From assembly GCF_009389715.1 (NCBI RefSeq), contig NC_052395.1:24477482-24541481 (forward strand): 64,000 bases of DNA, read 5' to 3'. Made by a program: the position numbers and the translations under genes. Below the pieces are notes generated by a model. It did no database searches. It worked only from the letters and a program-made list of their open reading frames with translations, and was not told the DNA's origin. The DNA comes from Phoenix dactylifera (lineage: Eukaryota; Streptophyta; Magnoliopsida; Arecales; Arecaceae). Positions 12,800 through 24,480 of the stretch are shown piece after piece. Each line of letters opens with the position of its first letter. Positions within the stretch are counted from its first letter, which is position 1.

Positions 12800-12977
12800 A
12801 AGAGGGCAAATCTCTGCATCAATGCCGCCGAGTCCTCCTCTCCGCAGTCTTCTTCAACTCCTTCCTGGTCCCTACTGGAGTACGAGCGTCAGCATGCGCC
12901 TGGGGCGGGAATATTGATGCCGAAGACAATTAAGCTGGAAACTGATGGGGTCAAATGTTCTGCACCCACTCGCCAAG
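12800..12977 (+). other. Possible orphan exon ending in a good splice donor
   Basis: After a stop at 12797-12799 a frame stays open for 59 codons to CAAG|GTAAGC, a strong donor at 12977/12978. The encoded peptide is Ser-rich then basic (for example AGILMPKTIKLETDGVKC) and matches no family I recognise. It lies about 1.4 kb upstream of the GrpE fragment on the same strand and could be a 5' exon of that locus, but plastid GrpE sequences I know do not start like this. The rest of 12224-14225 holds no gene I can support. Confidence 0.25.
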
Positions 12978-14225
12978 GTAAGCATCATACTTGGTAATTT
13001 GCACTGTTTTAAGATAGGCCCTTTTCTTTTTCTCCAAGTAGAAGGATGTATATGTTAGCATTGCGACAGGTGATGATGGAGTAGAAGAAATTTTTTACAT
13101 GGCTGACAGATGCTTTATGTAAGGTAACTTTCATTCTTTAGGAGGTTTTAGAAGAAAATCGAAAGCCATTTCAATATATTAGAGATAAGATAAAAAAATC
13201 GATTATTATCCTATTTAATTGGAATGTGAATATATGGAAGTGGCAATCTTTTATGGGGTCTGCATTTAAAAGTGGCAATCCTATAATCAGATATCTCCAT
13301 CCATCTGAAGTAATAATTTCCAAGCATATTACCATACAATAAAAACCAAAACAAAAAGAATTAGGCTTTCATTTTTACTAAAGATAAAAACCATGTTTGT
13401 CACTTTAATTCTTTCGAGGAAAACCAACGTAATTGGAAGGAAAATTGCTGTTTGTAGTTTCTACTCGATTTTGAAGCCAAAGAACTTATTTTGTATGCAT
13501 TTGAATGCCAATTACCTGAAATTTTTACCAACATATACAAATACAGACAGCTTCGTCGTGGCCAGATATGCCCACATGAAAACAAATGTAAGGTTCCAAC
13601 TGAACAGAAGTCTCTCTGAGGAAGAAAAAATGGAGAAGATTTCAACTGAAACTACTGAATCTTGATTCTTCTAATAAGCAAGAATATTTCCTCCTCTTAT
13701 ATCACATGCTATTTAGTGGAATTTCCCTTGTAACGAGACATCTGTGGCATGCTTGAAAGCATTATGTTTCTTGAATAAAATGTTCTGTAACAGATCATTC
13801 CTTTAGTATGACCACTGTACATGAGACATAATAAGAGCTTATATCAGCAGGGAGCCAAATGTATGTATGTTGTATCAAAAACCCTAAATTCAAGCCCCAC
13901 AAGACTGATGCCACCAGGTTCCTTCCTCGATTATAACTCGACCTCCTCATCGCCTATGATGTTATCCAGGCCTATGGAAACAAGTACGCTGCCCAAGCGA
14001 CCATTGAAACAACAATACTATTGGCTGGCTCAACAATTGGAACCTCACATGGGAGTGGAAGCGTGAAGAATTTTTTTACAGCGTGAGGCGAGCCTGCACT
14101 TTGAAAAAAGACACCTCTGACTGCATCTATGGAGAAGCTGGAAACTGTTAGCAGAGCTTAGATTTCTCCCGGGTCATGAACTATGAGAAGAATTACAGAC
14201 TTCCCTCCTGAGAGAGCCAAAGACA

Positions 14226-15536
14226 ATGCCATCAGAAACATTCCTGATTGCCGTAAGTGGCATTCTCTTTACGTCCATCATGGAATCCAGCCAGTCTAAG
14301 GCCGTCTTCCAGGTCCAAGCATATAAGATTCCACCAGATCTTAATGATTATACCCGCCTCAGAACTTCAAGATCAATGGCTTCCTCCCTTGCAACCAAAG
14401 ATGCTACTTTGTCCGAAGAAGACCACATTCTTAGGATCATTGTGGACTTTGACAACTTCAGGAAAAGAACGGAGAAAGAAGGGCTTTCTTTGATGACAAA
14501 AGCGCAAGGACAAGTTATAGAAAGCTTATTGCCTGTTCTAGACAATTTTGAAAGAGATAAAACTCAGATAAAGGTGGAGACAGGGAGAAGAAAAAAAGTA
14601 CACAACAGTTATCAGAGCATCTACGAACAGTTTCTGGAGATTTTGAGCTCATTGGGTGTTGAAAGGGTGGAAACTGTCGGCAATCCATTTGATCCTTTGG
14701 TAAGTCGTCTTTGTTTATGATGTCGAGTTATGCTCCCTTTATATGTGCTGCCTGCTATGAAGCTTTAGAAGTTTCATTCCTGCCTAATCCATGAATAAAC
14801 CTGCGCGGTATTCAAGCTGTTCTCAATTTTAACCAGCAAGCCTCTAATTACATGCATAAGGTGCAAGAATTATTGTTAAAAATATGAAAACTTGAGGTTT
14901 ATGAACATTTGACTGACTCTCAACAAGACAGCAGCGCTGCGATTGTCATTGCCAAATTGATGTTTGATGCAACATTTGGCATAACCATTCAGTTATGCAG
15001 TCTAATCTCGCTATGGACGCAGCCATTGAATTGAAGGAGCTGCATTTATCTTGGAGGCACAGGTTACATGCCAAATAACCTAATTGAAGCAGAATGGTGC
15101 AAACAGATAATCGTACTTGTGCTCCGGATCTAACAAATATATGTAACTTTTCTTTTTACAGTGACAGGAAAAGAGTTGTCTGCAAAAGATTTTTTCTCTT
15201 TCCTTCTTATTTTTGTGTAAAATTTGAAATACACACACATCTATATACGCAATCTCTACATTTCTCATTCACTTATGTTGTTACTCTTACGTTACTTTCA
15301 TTTTTTTTGTAAAAGCTTCTTGAATGCATGAGGAATCAATGGAGTTTGAAGAAGGCATTATAATTCAAGAATTTCGTAAGGGGTTCGAACTCGGTGAAAG
15401 GCTCTTGCATCCATCGATGGTGAAGCTATCGGCAGGACCAGGCCCCGCAAAGCCTGACAATGGAGGCTCACCAGCAGATGAAGACAATGGAGAAGCAAGT
15501 CAAGAAAGCACCAAGCAAGGTGGAGATTCTGATTAA
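14226..15536 (+). pseudogene. Plastid-type GrpE co-chaperone, truncated and frameshifted
   Basis: GrpE is the nucleotide-exchange factor of Hsp70/DnaK. Recognisable homology starts near 14390 and includes VDFDNFRKRTEKEGLSLM, ESLLPVLDNFERDKTQIKVE and ETVGNPFDPL, ending at a donor at 14699/14700. The last exon, from about 15316, carries EFRKGFELGERLLHPSMVKL and AGPGPAKP to a TAA at 15534-15536. Joining the two at the visible acceptor (AG at 15314-15315) gives the wrong frame, and the residues linking DPL to the ESMEFEEG block are missing, so a deletion has shifted the frame. A compensated shift is also likely in the KVETGRRKK stretch, where relatives have an acidic KVETEGEE-type sequence. The N-terminal helix and transit peptide are absent. 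The intron is kept, so this is a decayed duplicate rather than a retrocopy. Confidence 0.8.
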
Positions 15537-16699
15537 TTAGTATTGTCGAGTTCGTTAGTTCTTGAATCAATTTTGTAAGAGCTCGTGTGTCTCAGAAAAT
15601 CTGAAGCTTTAGACTTATGGCTGCACCATACTAGCAGTCAAGTTCTCAATATTGCAGCTATTGTTCTGGAGAGGGAAACTCCAAGAGTCATCGTTTAAGT
15701 CCATGTGAGATTTGGATGTTGTGTTTAAAGTCATGTTGCTGAACTAAAATAGATCGATAGATACAAAGTCTCATATCCTGACATCTTTACAGAAAGATGC
15801 ATTACTTTCTTGCTGAATTCACTTTCTTCTTCACTCCTAGGATTTTGAGAATAAGATGAAATTCAGCAAGCTGGCCATGGAAATTCAGTAATCTAAGCCA
15901 TTGTCAACAAATGCTATGTCGGCCTATTTGTGTCAATACATCAATAGTTGGAGGTCCTGGAAATCCAATTTCAATGGCTACTTAGGACTTAATGTTTGCA
16001 TTCTTCATTATAATGCTGCAGCTAGGGTCCTACATCCACATCTAATACTTACATTCTCAAAGATCTGTGATATTTTTGCTTCTATCATGTTTGAATTAGT
16101 CCCAGCACTAGGTGTGTCAAGACTAGTTTATTTTGAACATGTGTGGAACAAAAATTTTCTCATCTTTATTACTAACATCTATTCAAGGGTTTATATATAA
16201 GATTACTTCTATTGTATTATAGCTTATCTCAACACTTGGCATGTCAAGACTAGTTCAAACTAGATATTGGTATTCTAATACTAATATTTGTTGACGTACT
16301 ATGTTTAAGGTTGCTATATCATATATATATTTTTATACAAGCATCCTTTACTTGGCATGCCGAGACTAGATCAAGTCCTATATACATGATTCTATAATTT
16401 TCGGGTGATATGATAAACATGATTCTATTTTTGGTTGTCGCACTCCTTTGGTGTATCTTAGAAGGCAAAGTTTTTAGTGTAGATATCAAAAATAGGAGTG
16501 CTTATATAAAGGTCGGTGCTCCTTGACTCTGCTAGTAGTACTCATACTAGATGTTGTACCAAAAAAAAAAAAAGGCTTAACGTGCGTACATAATATCGGC
16601 AAGCAATGCCGACTTACATGAAAAAGATCTCGCTAGACGCTCGAGAATGAGAGGTCGCATAAGACGTAAGCTACGGGGTATTTGTAACGGCTACATGAC
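15537..16699. other. Intergenic, no gene seen
   Basis: AT-rich spacer with only short chance open frames. A loosely repeated phrase, 'ggcatgtcaagactag' and variants, occurs near 16110, 16240 and 16355, suggesting short degenerate direct repeats. No coding or RNA gene was recognised. Confidence 0.5.
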
Positions 16700-19092
16700 C
16701 CATAGCTATATAAGGAGCCGCAGCGCTTCCCAATATCCCACTCGCTCGGTTCTCCCTCCGGCTTCTCCTGGTACCAGGATGGTTCTTGGCATCTATGGAG
16801 TTTTCTTTTGTTACCGTAGCACCGTTCCTCGCTTCTTCTTCTTTTTCACATTCTCCTTTTCTTATTCCTATCTCATGCCATCTTGTTCTTGAAATCAAAC
16901 CCCATATCGTCTCTCCTCTCCTCTGCTTGTCTTCTCTTCTTGAACGATGGGCGAGGCAACTTTGGAAGGCCGTCTGTACCGTAGGCAACCAGTATGCAGC
17001 CATTGTTGGATGGAGAGGTCGCAGGAGGAGAAAGGAAGGGGGATGTTTCGGCTTTGGTCTCATCCATTCAAGAATCTGAGAGAGCGTCTTTTTCTCTCTC
17101 TCTTCTTCTTCTTAGCTTTTCTTTCTCTTTGTTTCTTGATTTTCTTCTTCATTTTTTGTTCCCCGAATTGGGAAAGTGGCAGCGGTTTAAGCTTTATCTG
17201 AAGAGGCTGTAATGATTTCTTGACGAACGTTTTGCTGCATTGTGAAGTAGAAGACGACTATTTCTAACGGCAAGGCAATCTTGGATGGTCTGCTGCTGTT
17301 CTACGGGCAATTTAGATGCGGAGACTTGGTGACTAACAACACAATACGAGATTAAGTGGTAAATCTGAGCCTCTTCCTCCTTTCGCTTTGCAATTTCTTT
17401 TTCTCCCTTCAAAGATTTCGTTTTTTTCAGGAGTTCTTTAATTTCTTCACCGTAATTAATTTCTTCGGATAATTTTTTTCTTTGGCTCCCCAAGAATTCA
17501 TACAATTTGGAGACCGTTGAAAGATTGGGGTGGGGATCTTGCATTGATAGTCGCTAGGGTTTGGAGAACCCAAATTCCGAAATCTTCTATTTTGGTTGTT
17601 CAAGATTAGGGATTGTACGCTGTGGATTAGGGTTTATTACATATTTAAGGGTTTTGAATCTACTCCCTTCCAGCCGCATATTCTCAATTTTCGTTACTCA
17701 TTTTTCGGCTTCTTTTTTACTTCAGTAGCAAAGGCTTTGGTATTGCATAGATTCCTTTTTCCTCCCTTGCTGTCTATTCTCTTGTTTATATGAACAATGA
17801 TAACATACGATACAACTTGAAAAATCTCCAATGCTATCCTCCAGACCAAATTCTATGTTGCTGCACCAATCTGGTTCCGTAAGCTGGTTTCCCTGGCGTT
17901 GCTCTTCTAACGTTGCTAGCCGAGGAGTTGACCGGGATTAATGACAACTTTAAGTTGCTTCATTTTTAGAGCCTCTTTTATGCAAGAGTTTCACAGCATA
18001 TAAATTTTGCTGGAGACAGTATTAAATAAGGTTATCCACTCTAACTTTTCCTTGATAATGTTGTCAATCTCATTAATATCCAATAGAACCATTCAACTAT
18101 TTATTCTGCTGATTTATCTGCCTTTCCTTTTCTTAGTCTTCCTACTTATCTCTAATGAGGTGGCAGTAATCCGTTATGCTTTATGTTTTTATGCTTCAGG
18201 TACCTGGATCATGTTTCATATTGCTATCAAGTGGTGTACAAGTGCTTCTCGAAGAATTTCTATACAACATCTTCGAATTTGATATGAACTCTGTCCATTA
18301 CAACTATTCTTTGCTCTTAAATATCTTAGTATTGCTTGTCTAGGGGACTTATTCATGAAAGCAGTTACTCACCATACATTTTTATATTCATTTCAAGCAA
18401 AAATATATTTTATATCCTTTTGAAATTGAGGATTTATACTTATACTTGTATTTTTGCTATATAATTTACAGATTAGTTGGGAAAGAGTGGAAATAAAATG
18501 TAAACATTGTATTATTTGTAATTCGGAAGGTCAGTTGTTCTGCAGCCTACTACTGCAGCATATTGGAGACCGGACAAGATTGCTGGTAGGCAGGAAAAAT
18601 GAGCCTTTTCTCTTATTCAGCTCCACATAAGAACACTTCTATACTTTAACTCAATCTCCTCTCCTTTGTCTTTTCTAACAATGTTGGAGGAACTTTTACG
18701 GTCTGCTAGGGTTGTTTGGATCTTTCAGATGCATGGATGGGGTCTGTTAGATGCAGGACTTGTCAGAGCCTCAAAATCCTATTTCACAGCTTTTTCATTG
18801 GATATGCCTAGTACTATTATTATATGTGGAAAATAAGGTGCCTTCAAAGACTTTTGTTGATTTTTATTATGAGGATTCTGGAAGAACTTGGATGGTTGCC
18901 TCTTCAGTGGTTATCGTTGCATGAAAAGAGATGCATGCACATATAATTCTTCTTTCATTTTTTTTTAATTCTAATTATTGAAATTTTTTTGTGAAGCTTT
19001 GGTAAATTCTTCCCAATGGGCAAGACAAATATTTTTTTGGTTCTCTCTTAGCAAATCTATTGGAAATGGCAAAGCAAGACTATACTGCAAGA
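16700..19092 (+). repeat. Tandem duplication of a noncoding unit, copy A
   Basis: This segment of about 2.4 kb aligns along its length with the next one (19093-21455). Shared landmarks in the same order are TATA-like starts (CTATATAAG at 16706-16714), a CT-rich tract, CTAGGGTTT-type leader sequence near 17553, GTTCAAGATTAGGG, and a TATTGGAAATGGCAA end. No frame is conserved between the copies, so it does not look protein coding. The TATA, pyrimidine-rich leader and 'tagggttt' motifs resemble a plant core promoter and 5' leader. It could be a noncoding transcription unit or an old untyped repeat. Confidence 0.75.
16706..16714 (+). promoter_or_regulatory. TATA-box-like motif at the start of duplicated unit A
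   Basis: CTATATAAG is followed about 30 bp later by a pyrimidine-rich start-like region (TCCCACTCGC). Copy B keeps CATATAAG at the matching place. Promoter activity is inferred only from the motif and its conservation. Confidence 0.35.
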
Positions 19093-21455
19093 CATATAAG
19101 GAGTCACAGCGCTACCGACAGCTGTCCCATTTCTTAGCCCGCTCAGTTCTCCGGTTCTCCTGATATCAGTGCAGTTCTTGGCGCCTATGAAGATTTTTTT
19201 AGTTCCTGTAGCACTCCTCCTTTCTTCTTCTTCTTCTTCTTGTTCACCTTCTCCTTGTCTTATTCCTATCCTGTGTAAACTTATTTTTGAACCAAACATA
19301 GCCTTTCTGCAGCTTAAAGTTGTCCTTGAAATTAACCCCCATCCCGTGTCTCCTCTCCTCTGCTTGTCTTCTCTGCTTGAACGATGGGCCAGGCAATGCT
19401 GGAAGGTCTACTGTTCTGCAGGCAACCAGTATGCAGCCATTGTTGGATCGAGAGGTCGCTGGAGGAGAAAAGGAGGGGTATCTTTCGGTTTCAGTCTCAT
19501 CCATTCAAGAATCCCATGAAGCCTACAAGCCCTGGGTATTATTCTATTTCTTCTTCTTTTTCCTCCTTTGCTTCTTTTTCTCTTTCTTCCTTTTCTTTTC
19601 TTCTCTCTTGCTTTTCTTCTTCATTCTTTGTTCCCCAAATTGGGAAAGTCTTACCTGTTTTAGGTTTATATGAAGAGGCTGTGATGATTCCTAGGGGAGG
19701 GTTTTGCTGCATTGCAAAGTAGAAAATGGCTACTTTTACGGCAAGGCAATCTTGGATGGTCTGCTGCTATTCTGCAGGCAACTAGCTGCAGCCTCTTGGG
19801 CTTGTAGTTTCAGAGACTTGAATACTAACAACACAATGCTGGATTAAGTGGTGAATCTGAGCCTCTTCCTCCCCTTCTTTGCTTTTAAATTTCTTCTTGC
19901 CCCCTACAAAGATTTGGTTTTTTCAAGATTTCTCTAATTTCTTTACTGTAATTAATTTCTTCAGATGATTTTTTCTTTGGCTCCCCAAGAATACATACAG
20001 TTTGGAGACCATTGAAAGATAGCAGTGGGAATCTTGCATTGATAGTTGCTAGGGTTTTGAGAACCTAAATTCTAATCTTCTATTATGGTTGTTCAACATT
20101 AGGGATTGCACACTGGGGATTAGGGTTTATTACATTTTTAAGGATTTTGCATCTACTCCCTTCCAGCACATATTCTCAATTTTCTTTACTCATCTTTTTA
20201 CTTTTTAAGCCTTTTTTATGCATGAGTGTCGCGTGCACATAAATTTTGCTGGAGCTGGTATCAATTAAGGCTATGCAATTATTATAATTTCTTAATCTTG
20301 TTAATACTGAATACAACTATTCAATTATTTATGCTGCTGCTTTATCAGCATTTATTTTTCTTAGTCTTCCTACTTGTCCTTGCAGAGGTAGTTATAGTCT
20401 GTTTTGTTTGTAAGTTTTTATGCTTCAGACACCAGGATCATATTCCATATTGCTATCCGGTGGTGCACAAGAGCGTCTCCAAGAATTTCTATACAACTTG
20501 TTCTGATTTGATTTGGAATCAGCTACTCCGCATGCAAGGCTAAGGTCGCATGTGTCTGGGATGCCCTATTTATATTTGATATGTACTCTGCTTACTACAA
20601 CCATCCATAATATTTTGTGCTCTTAGATGTGAGTATTGCTTATCTAAGGGGCTTATTCATGGGAATAGTTACTCACCCATATATTTTGCTAGTCATTTCG
20701 AGAAAAAATATAAATTTTTTGAAATCAAGAATCTATACTTATCACAATATTTTGCAATATTATTTGCAGATTAGTTGGGGAAAAGTGGAAATAAAATGTA
20801 AACATTGTATTATTTGCAAATTGGAATGTCAGTTGTTCTACAAGCTACTACTGCAGCATATTAGAGACTGGGCAAGATTTTTCTTAGGCAGGGAAAATAA
20901 GCCTTTCTTCTTATTCAGCTCCACATCATTTCTTCTTCTATTTTTGGATGGCATGGAACACTATTAATTTAACTCCATCTTCTCTCCCCTTCTTGTCTTT
21001 TATAACAATACTGGAGCAACTTTTTATGGTCTGCAACCTAACAGGCAACCTGCTGCCATTGCTGGTGGGGTTGTTCTGGTCTTTCAGATGCATGACTGGG
21101 GTCTATTAGATGCAGGATTCGTCTAAGCCTCAAAATCCTGTTTCACAGCTCTTTCCCTAATACATATTCATTGGACATGCCTAGTACTATTACTTCATGC
21201 GGAAACAAAGGTGACTTAATTTTGTTGGTGTTTATTATGAGGCTTTTGGAAGAACTTGGATGATTGCCTCTTCAATGATTATCTTTGCATGAAAAGAGAT
21301 GCAAATACATTTCTTTTCTCATTATTTTTTTTAAAATTCTAATGATCTATCCCTTTTGTGAAGCTTTACCAATTTCTTCACAATGGGTAGAAAAATATTG
21401 TTGGTGCTTCCTCTTTGGAAGTCTATTGGAAATGGCAACATAGGACAGTACTGCA
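19093..21455 (+). repeat. Tandem duplication of a noncoding unit, copy B
   Basis: Direct, diverged copy of 16700-19092. It starts at CATATAAG (19093-19100) and ends at about TACTGCAA near 21452. Differences include a block of roughly 60 bp near 20520-20580 absent from copy A and many small indels. Within each copy a motif of the form GGCAA-N-CTGGA-N-GGTCT followed by GCAACC and TGC recurs: about 16950, 17268 and 18680 in A, and 19390, 19742 and 21005 in B, pointing to older internal repetition. Confidence 0.75.
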
Positions 21456-22680
21456 AAAAATCAGTTGTATCCATTTATTTTGAACATATTTGCGAGATGT
21501 TTCCCCTCAATAGGATAGTAGCCCCCCACCCCCCCCAACCCCAACCCCTAAAAAAAAAGGTCAAAGTGAACTGCCTTCTTTCCTGTCTTAACATATGAGG
21601 CATTCAATCCATCATATGTGGAAATTAACCCAAGAGAAAAGATAATGTAAGAGGGAGTATATATTTAAGTTTTATTTAAGAATATCTCCACAATTAACTG
21701 ATTAAGTGAACCTTTTCAATGATAACTTTCTTAGTTTTCTCAATCTCTATCGATTATTTATTAATGTTCAGTCAAGCAATTGATATGTACGATACATTAT
21801 ATTCCAAAAAGGTATTTGGTTTTAGATATATAATGCTCATAATAGATATATAGATTATATCAGGTATAGTCTGTTGTGTTTTTTGACATAATAAAGATGA
21901 GAGCATCACCAAATATAACTTGATTATGGACTTGGATTTGTTTGGCAGAGTTGAGTTGGTTATATGCTGAGCATTCAAACAATGGAATTACTGGAATCAG
22001 TTCTCTTAACTTTCTCTGTGATCTTTACTATAATGATAAGGTAAAGTGATAAGAGTTTTATCATGTTGAATTGGTCTTTGTGAGTCAACACTTTTTCAGG
22101 TTTCATACATGTGAAGATATTCTAATCTCAAATTTATTGCTTTGATAGAAATTATTCAGTTTTTTTTTTTACTTACTCTTTTAATTTATTTGATATTTCT
22201 GTCTGCTTTGAAAGCTTATAATATTTTCAGAACCAAGGGAACAAAAAGGTGACTAGATATTAGAATGGCAGATGAGGTGGAGAACTAAAATTGGTGGGAG
22301 TTAAAGATGTCTGCTGGTGGTTTCTTTTTCATCTAACATCTGCACCCTAATTCAAGCCTTTGAGGTGTATCAAACAAGCATGGAAGCCTCTGATAAACAG
22401 GAGTTTGACTAACATACATGTTGTCGTTTATGCAGAGGTTCATTGTTCCATATATTTGGAAATGTGTGGACACACTTAGGATTTTTATTAATAATTATAA
22501 GCTTTATTTTGGAATAAAAGAGACCAGCTGATCTCTAATAGTTATGAAAAGGCAATGAGTATGTTCTAAGTAATACATTTACCCTTTACAGATCTATGTT
22601 TTAGAGTGGATAACAGTGTGACCTTATGCTCTTGTGTTTGCTTATGTTGACCAATTTTAGCTTGTGATGATTGTTGCCCA
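21456..22680. other. Intergenic, no gene seen
   Basis: AT-rich sequence with a short C-run (about 21522-21535) and no recognisable coding, RNA or repeat structure beyond that. Confidence 0.5.
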
Positions 22681-22689
22681 AGGTGACAA

Positions 22690-24400
22690 CCCAAGAGGGG
22701 GGGTGAATTGGGTTTTCTAAAAATTATGTTCCCTAATTTTTACTTTGAATTGAATGCAGCGGAATGATAAGATGTTATTTACTTAAGCTCTAGGCAATTA
22801 CAAGTAAAGCAGTGGAAAATTAAGCTAGAGCAATTATACTATGGCTTTAGGGTGCAATTGATCTAAAATTAACTTATAGTTGTATGATCAATTTTAATCT
22901 ATGTGTATGGTAAGAATGGAGTGGAAGCTAAGCAAATTCTAAACAATCACTTATAACTCTATAGAAAACAAAGCTAGAGATATTACACAATCAAGTATAA
23001 ATGTAAGGCATGAAATACACGAGATAAGGTATCACAAACACAAAGATGTATAGTGGTTCGCTGCACCCCAGCACCTACATCCACTCTCCAAGACCTCTTG
23101 GGAATTTCACTATAATCCCCCAGATTACAGCCGGTTATTTTACAAGCTCACAACCTAACTTGTTGTTTTCACGAGATCACAACGAACTCAGTCGGTTTTC
23201 ACAGGCTCACCGACTAGAACCAACCGATTGTTTTTCCGGGTTCACAATCAAACCCAGTTGGTTTTTTCCGGTTCACCAACCACAACCTTACACCGTTGAT
23301 TTTCCCTTTGGCTCACCAACAAACCTTAACCCTTTGATTCAATCCCTTGATTGAATCAAGTTACAAGATATTAGAACAAGAGTTTAAACAAATACAAGCT
23401 TCTTAAACAAGCAGATATAACAATATAAACAAATAGAGTAAAGAGAAGAAACCCTCAAACAAGTTTTATAGATGAAGGAACTCGGCTTCTTCTTTACTTG
23501 ATCCTCTTCTAATTTCGCACGAGGTAGAGGATCACTGAGGCAGCACACAGTTGGAGAGGAAGCTTTGGGATTCACTCGGATGCTCTTCTTCTCTCTCTTT
23601 TGCTTTGAATGGCCCTTTTGTGCTTTGGGGAGGTTTCTCTTGAAATCTCTTTGAAATCTCTTCCCTATGTGTTCTCTCCCACTTTCTTATTTTCTCCCCT
23701 TGCTCTCCCCTTGATTTTATAGCTTTAGAGGGAGTGGGAACAAATATCTAGCCGTTAGAGATAAAAATAGAGCCGTTGGAGTCAAGAAAAAACTAGCCGT
23801 ATGCCTCCCAGCGTGCTCGAGTCGACTCGGCTGAAGCAGGAGTCGACTCGGCTGAAGCAGGAGTCGACTCGGCTGAAGCAGGAGTCGACTCGGCTGAAAC
23901 AGGAGTCGACTCGTGAATAAGAGTCTGCCGGCACTGTAGCTGGGAGTCGACTCGAGCACTGTAGCGCTGAAAATCAACTCTCTGTCTTTTTGTCTGTTCT
24001 CAATTGGAGTCGACTCGCAGAGTCTCGGAGTCGACTCGAGCACTGTTCCTTGAAACTCCAGAGTGCCAGAGTCGACTCTGAACTTCCAGGAGTCGACTCG
24101 AGGACTATTCTTTTGAATCTTTCTTTGAATTTGCTCCTCCAACTTGAATCCTTTGAACTTGAAACTTGGGCCAATGAAGTGTAGCTTTCTTCCAACTTTT
24201 CTTGAGAGCTTTTGAGGCCTTCTTGTATTTTTCCAACTTGCTATGTTCCTTGCAAAACAAATTATCTTTCTTTTTGCAACACAAGCATTAGTAATTATAC
24301 TTCAAGGTTTTGTGATCATCAAAATTAATCTTTAAATCAATCTTTGGGTCATCAATGATGTTTATGTAACTCTCAAGATATTGCCTCCACTCTGATGGCA
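22690..24400. mobile_element. Unclassified non-coding repeat, LTR-retroelement-like
   Basis: The block opens with a purine run AAGAGGGGGGG followed directly by TGAATTGGGTTTT, which resembles a polypurine tract next to the start of a 3' LTR; this start sequence is widespread in plant repeats as far as I recall. Inside are degenerate units of about 40 bp with 'ggctcacc' and 'ggttcac' (23100-23330) and a SalI-type palindrome array (23819-23912). No retroelement protein is encoded and no second LTR or target duplication was found, so boundaries and class are uncertain. Confidence 0.45.
23819..23912 (+). repeat. 21-bp minisatellite with GAGTCGACTC palindromes
   Basis: The unit GAGTCGACTCGGCTGAAGCA plus one G repeats four times with a partial fifth. 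Every unit starts with the perfect 10-bp palindrome GAGTCGACTC. More copies of the palindrome or a one-base variant lie outside the array at about 23942, 24007, 24030, 24069 and 24091. Confidence 0.9.
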
Positions 24401-24480
24401 CTGAGTGTAAAAATCTTGTGATCAGAGAGATAACTAATACAATGCTAAGCACTTATAAGTGCAAACTGCAAAAGAGTAAT

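Noticed and set aside
19684..19860. Box C/D snoRNA (TGATGATT ... CTGA) in duplicated unit B
   Set aside because: The spacing of about 180 nt is too long for a typical C/D RNA and the C box is not kept in copy A.
23819..23912. CRISPR-like array
   Set aside because: Units are contiguous with no unique spacers, and the DNA is plant nuclear. It is a minisatellite.
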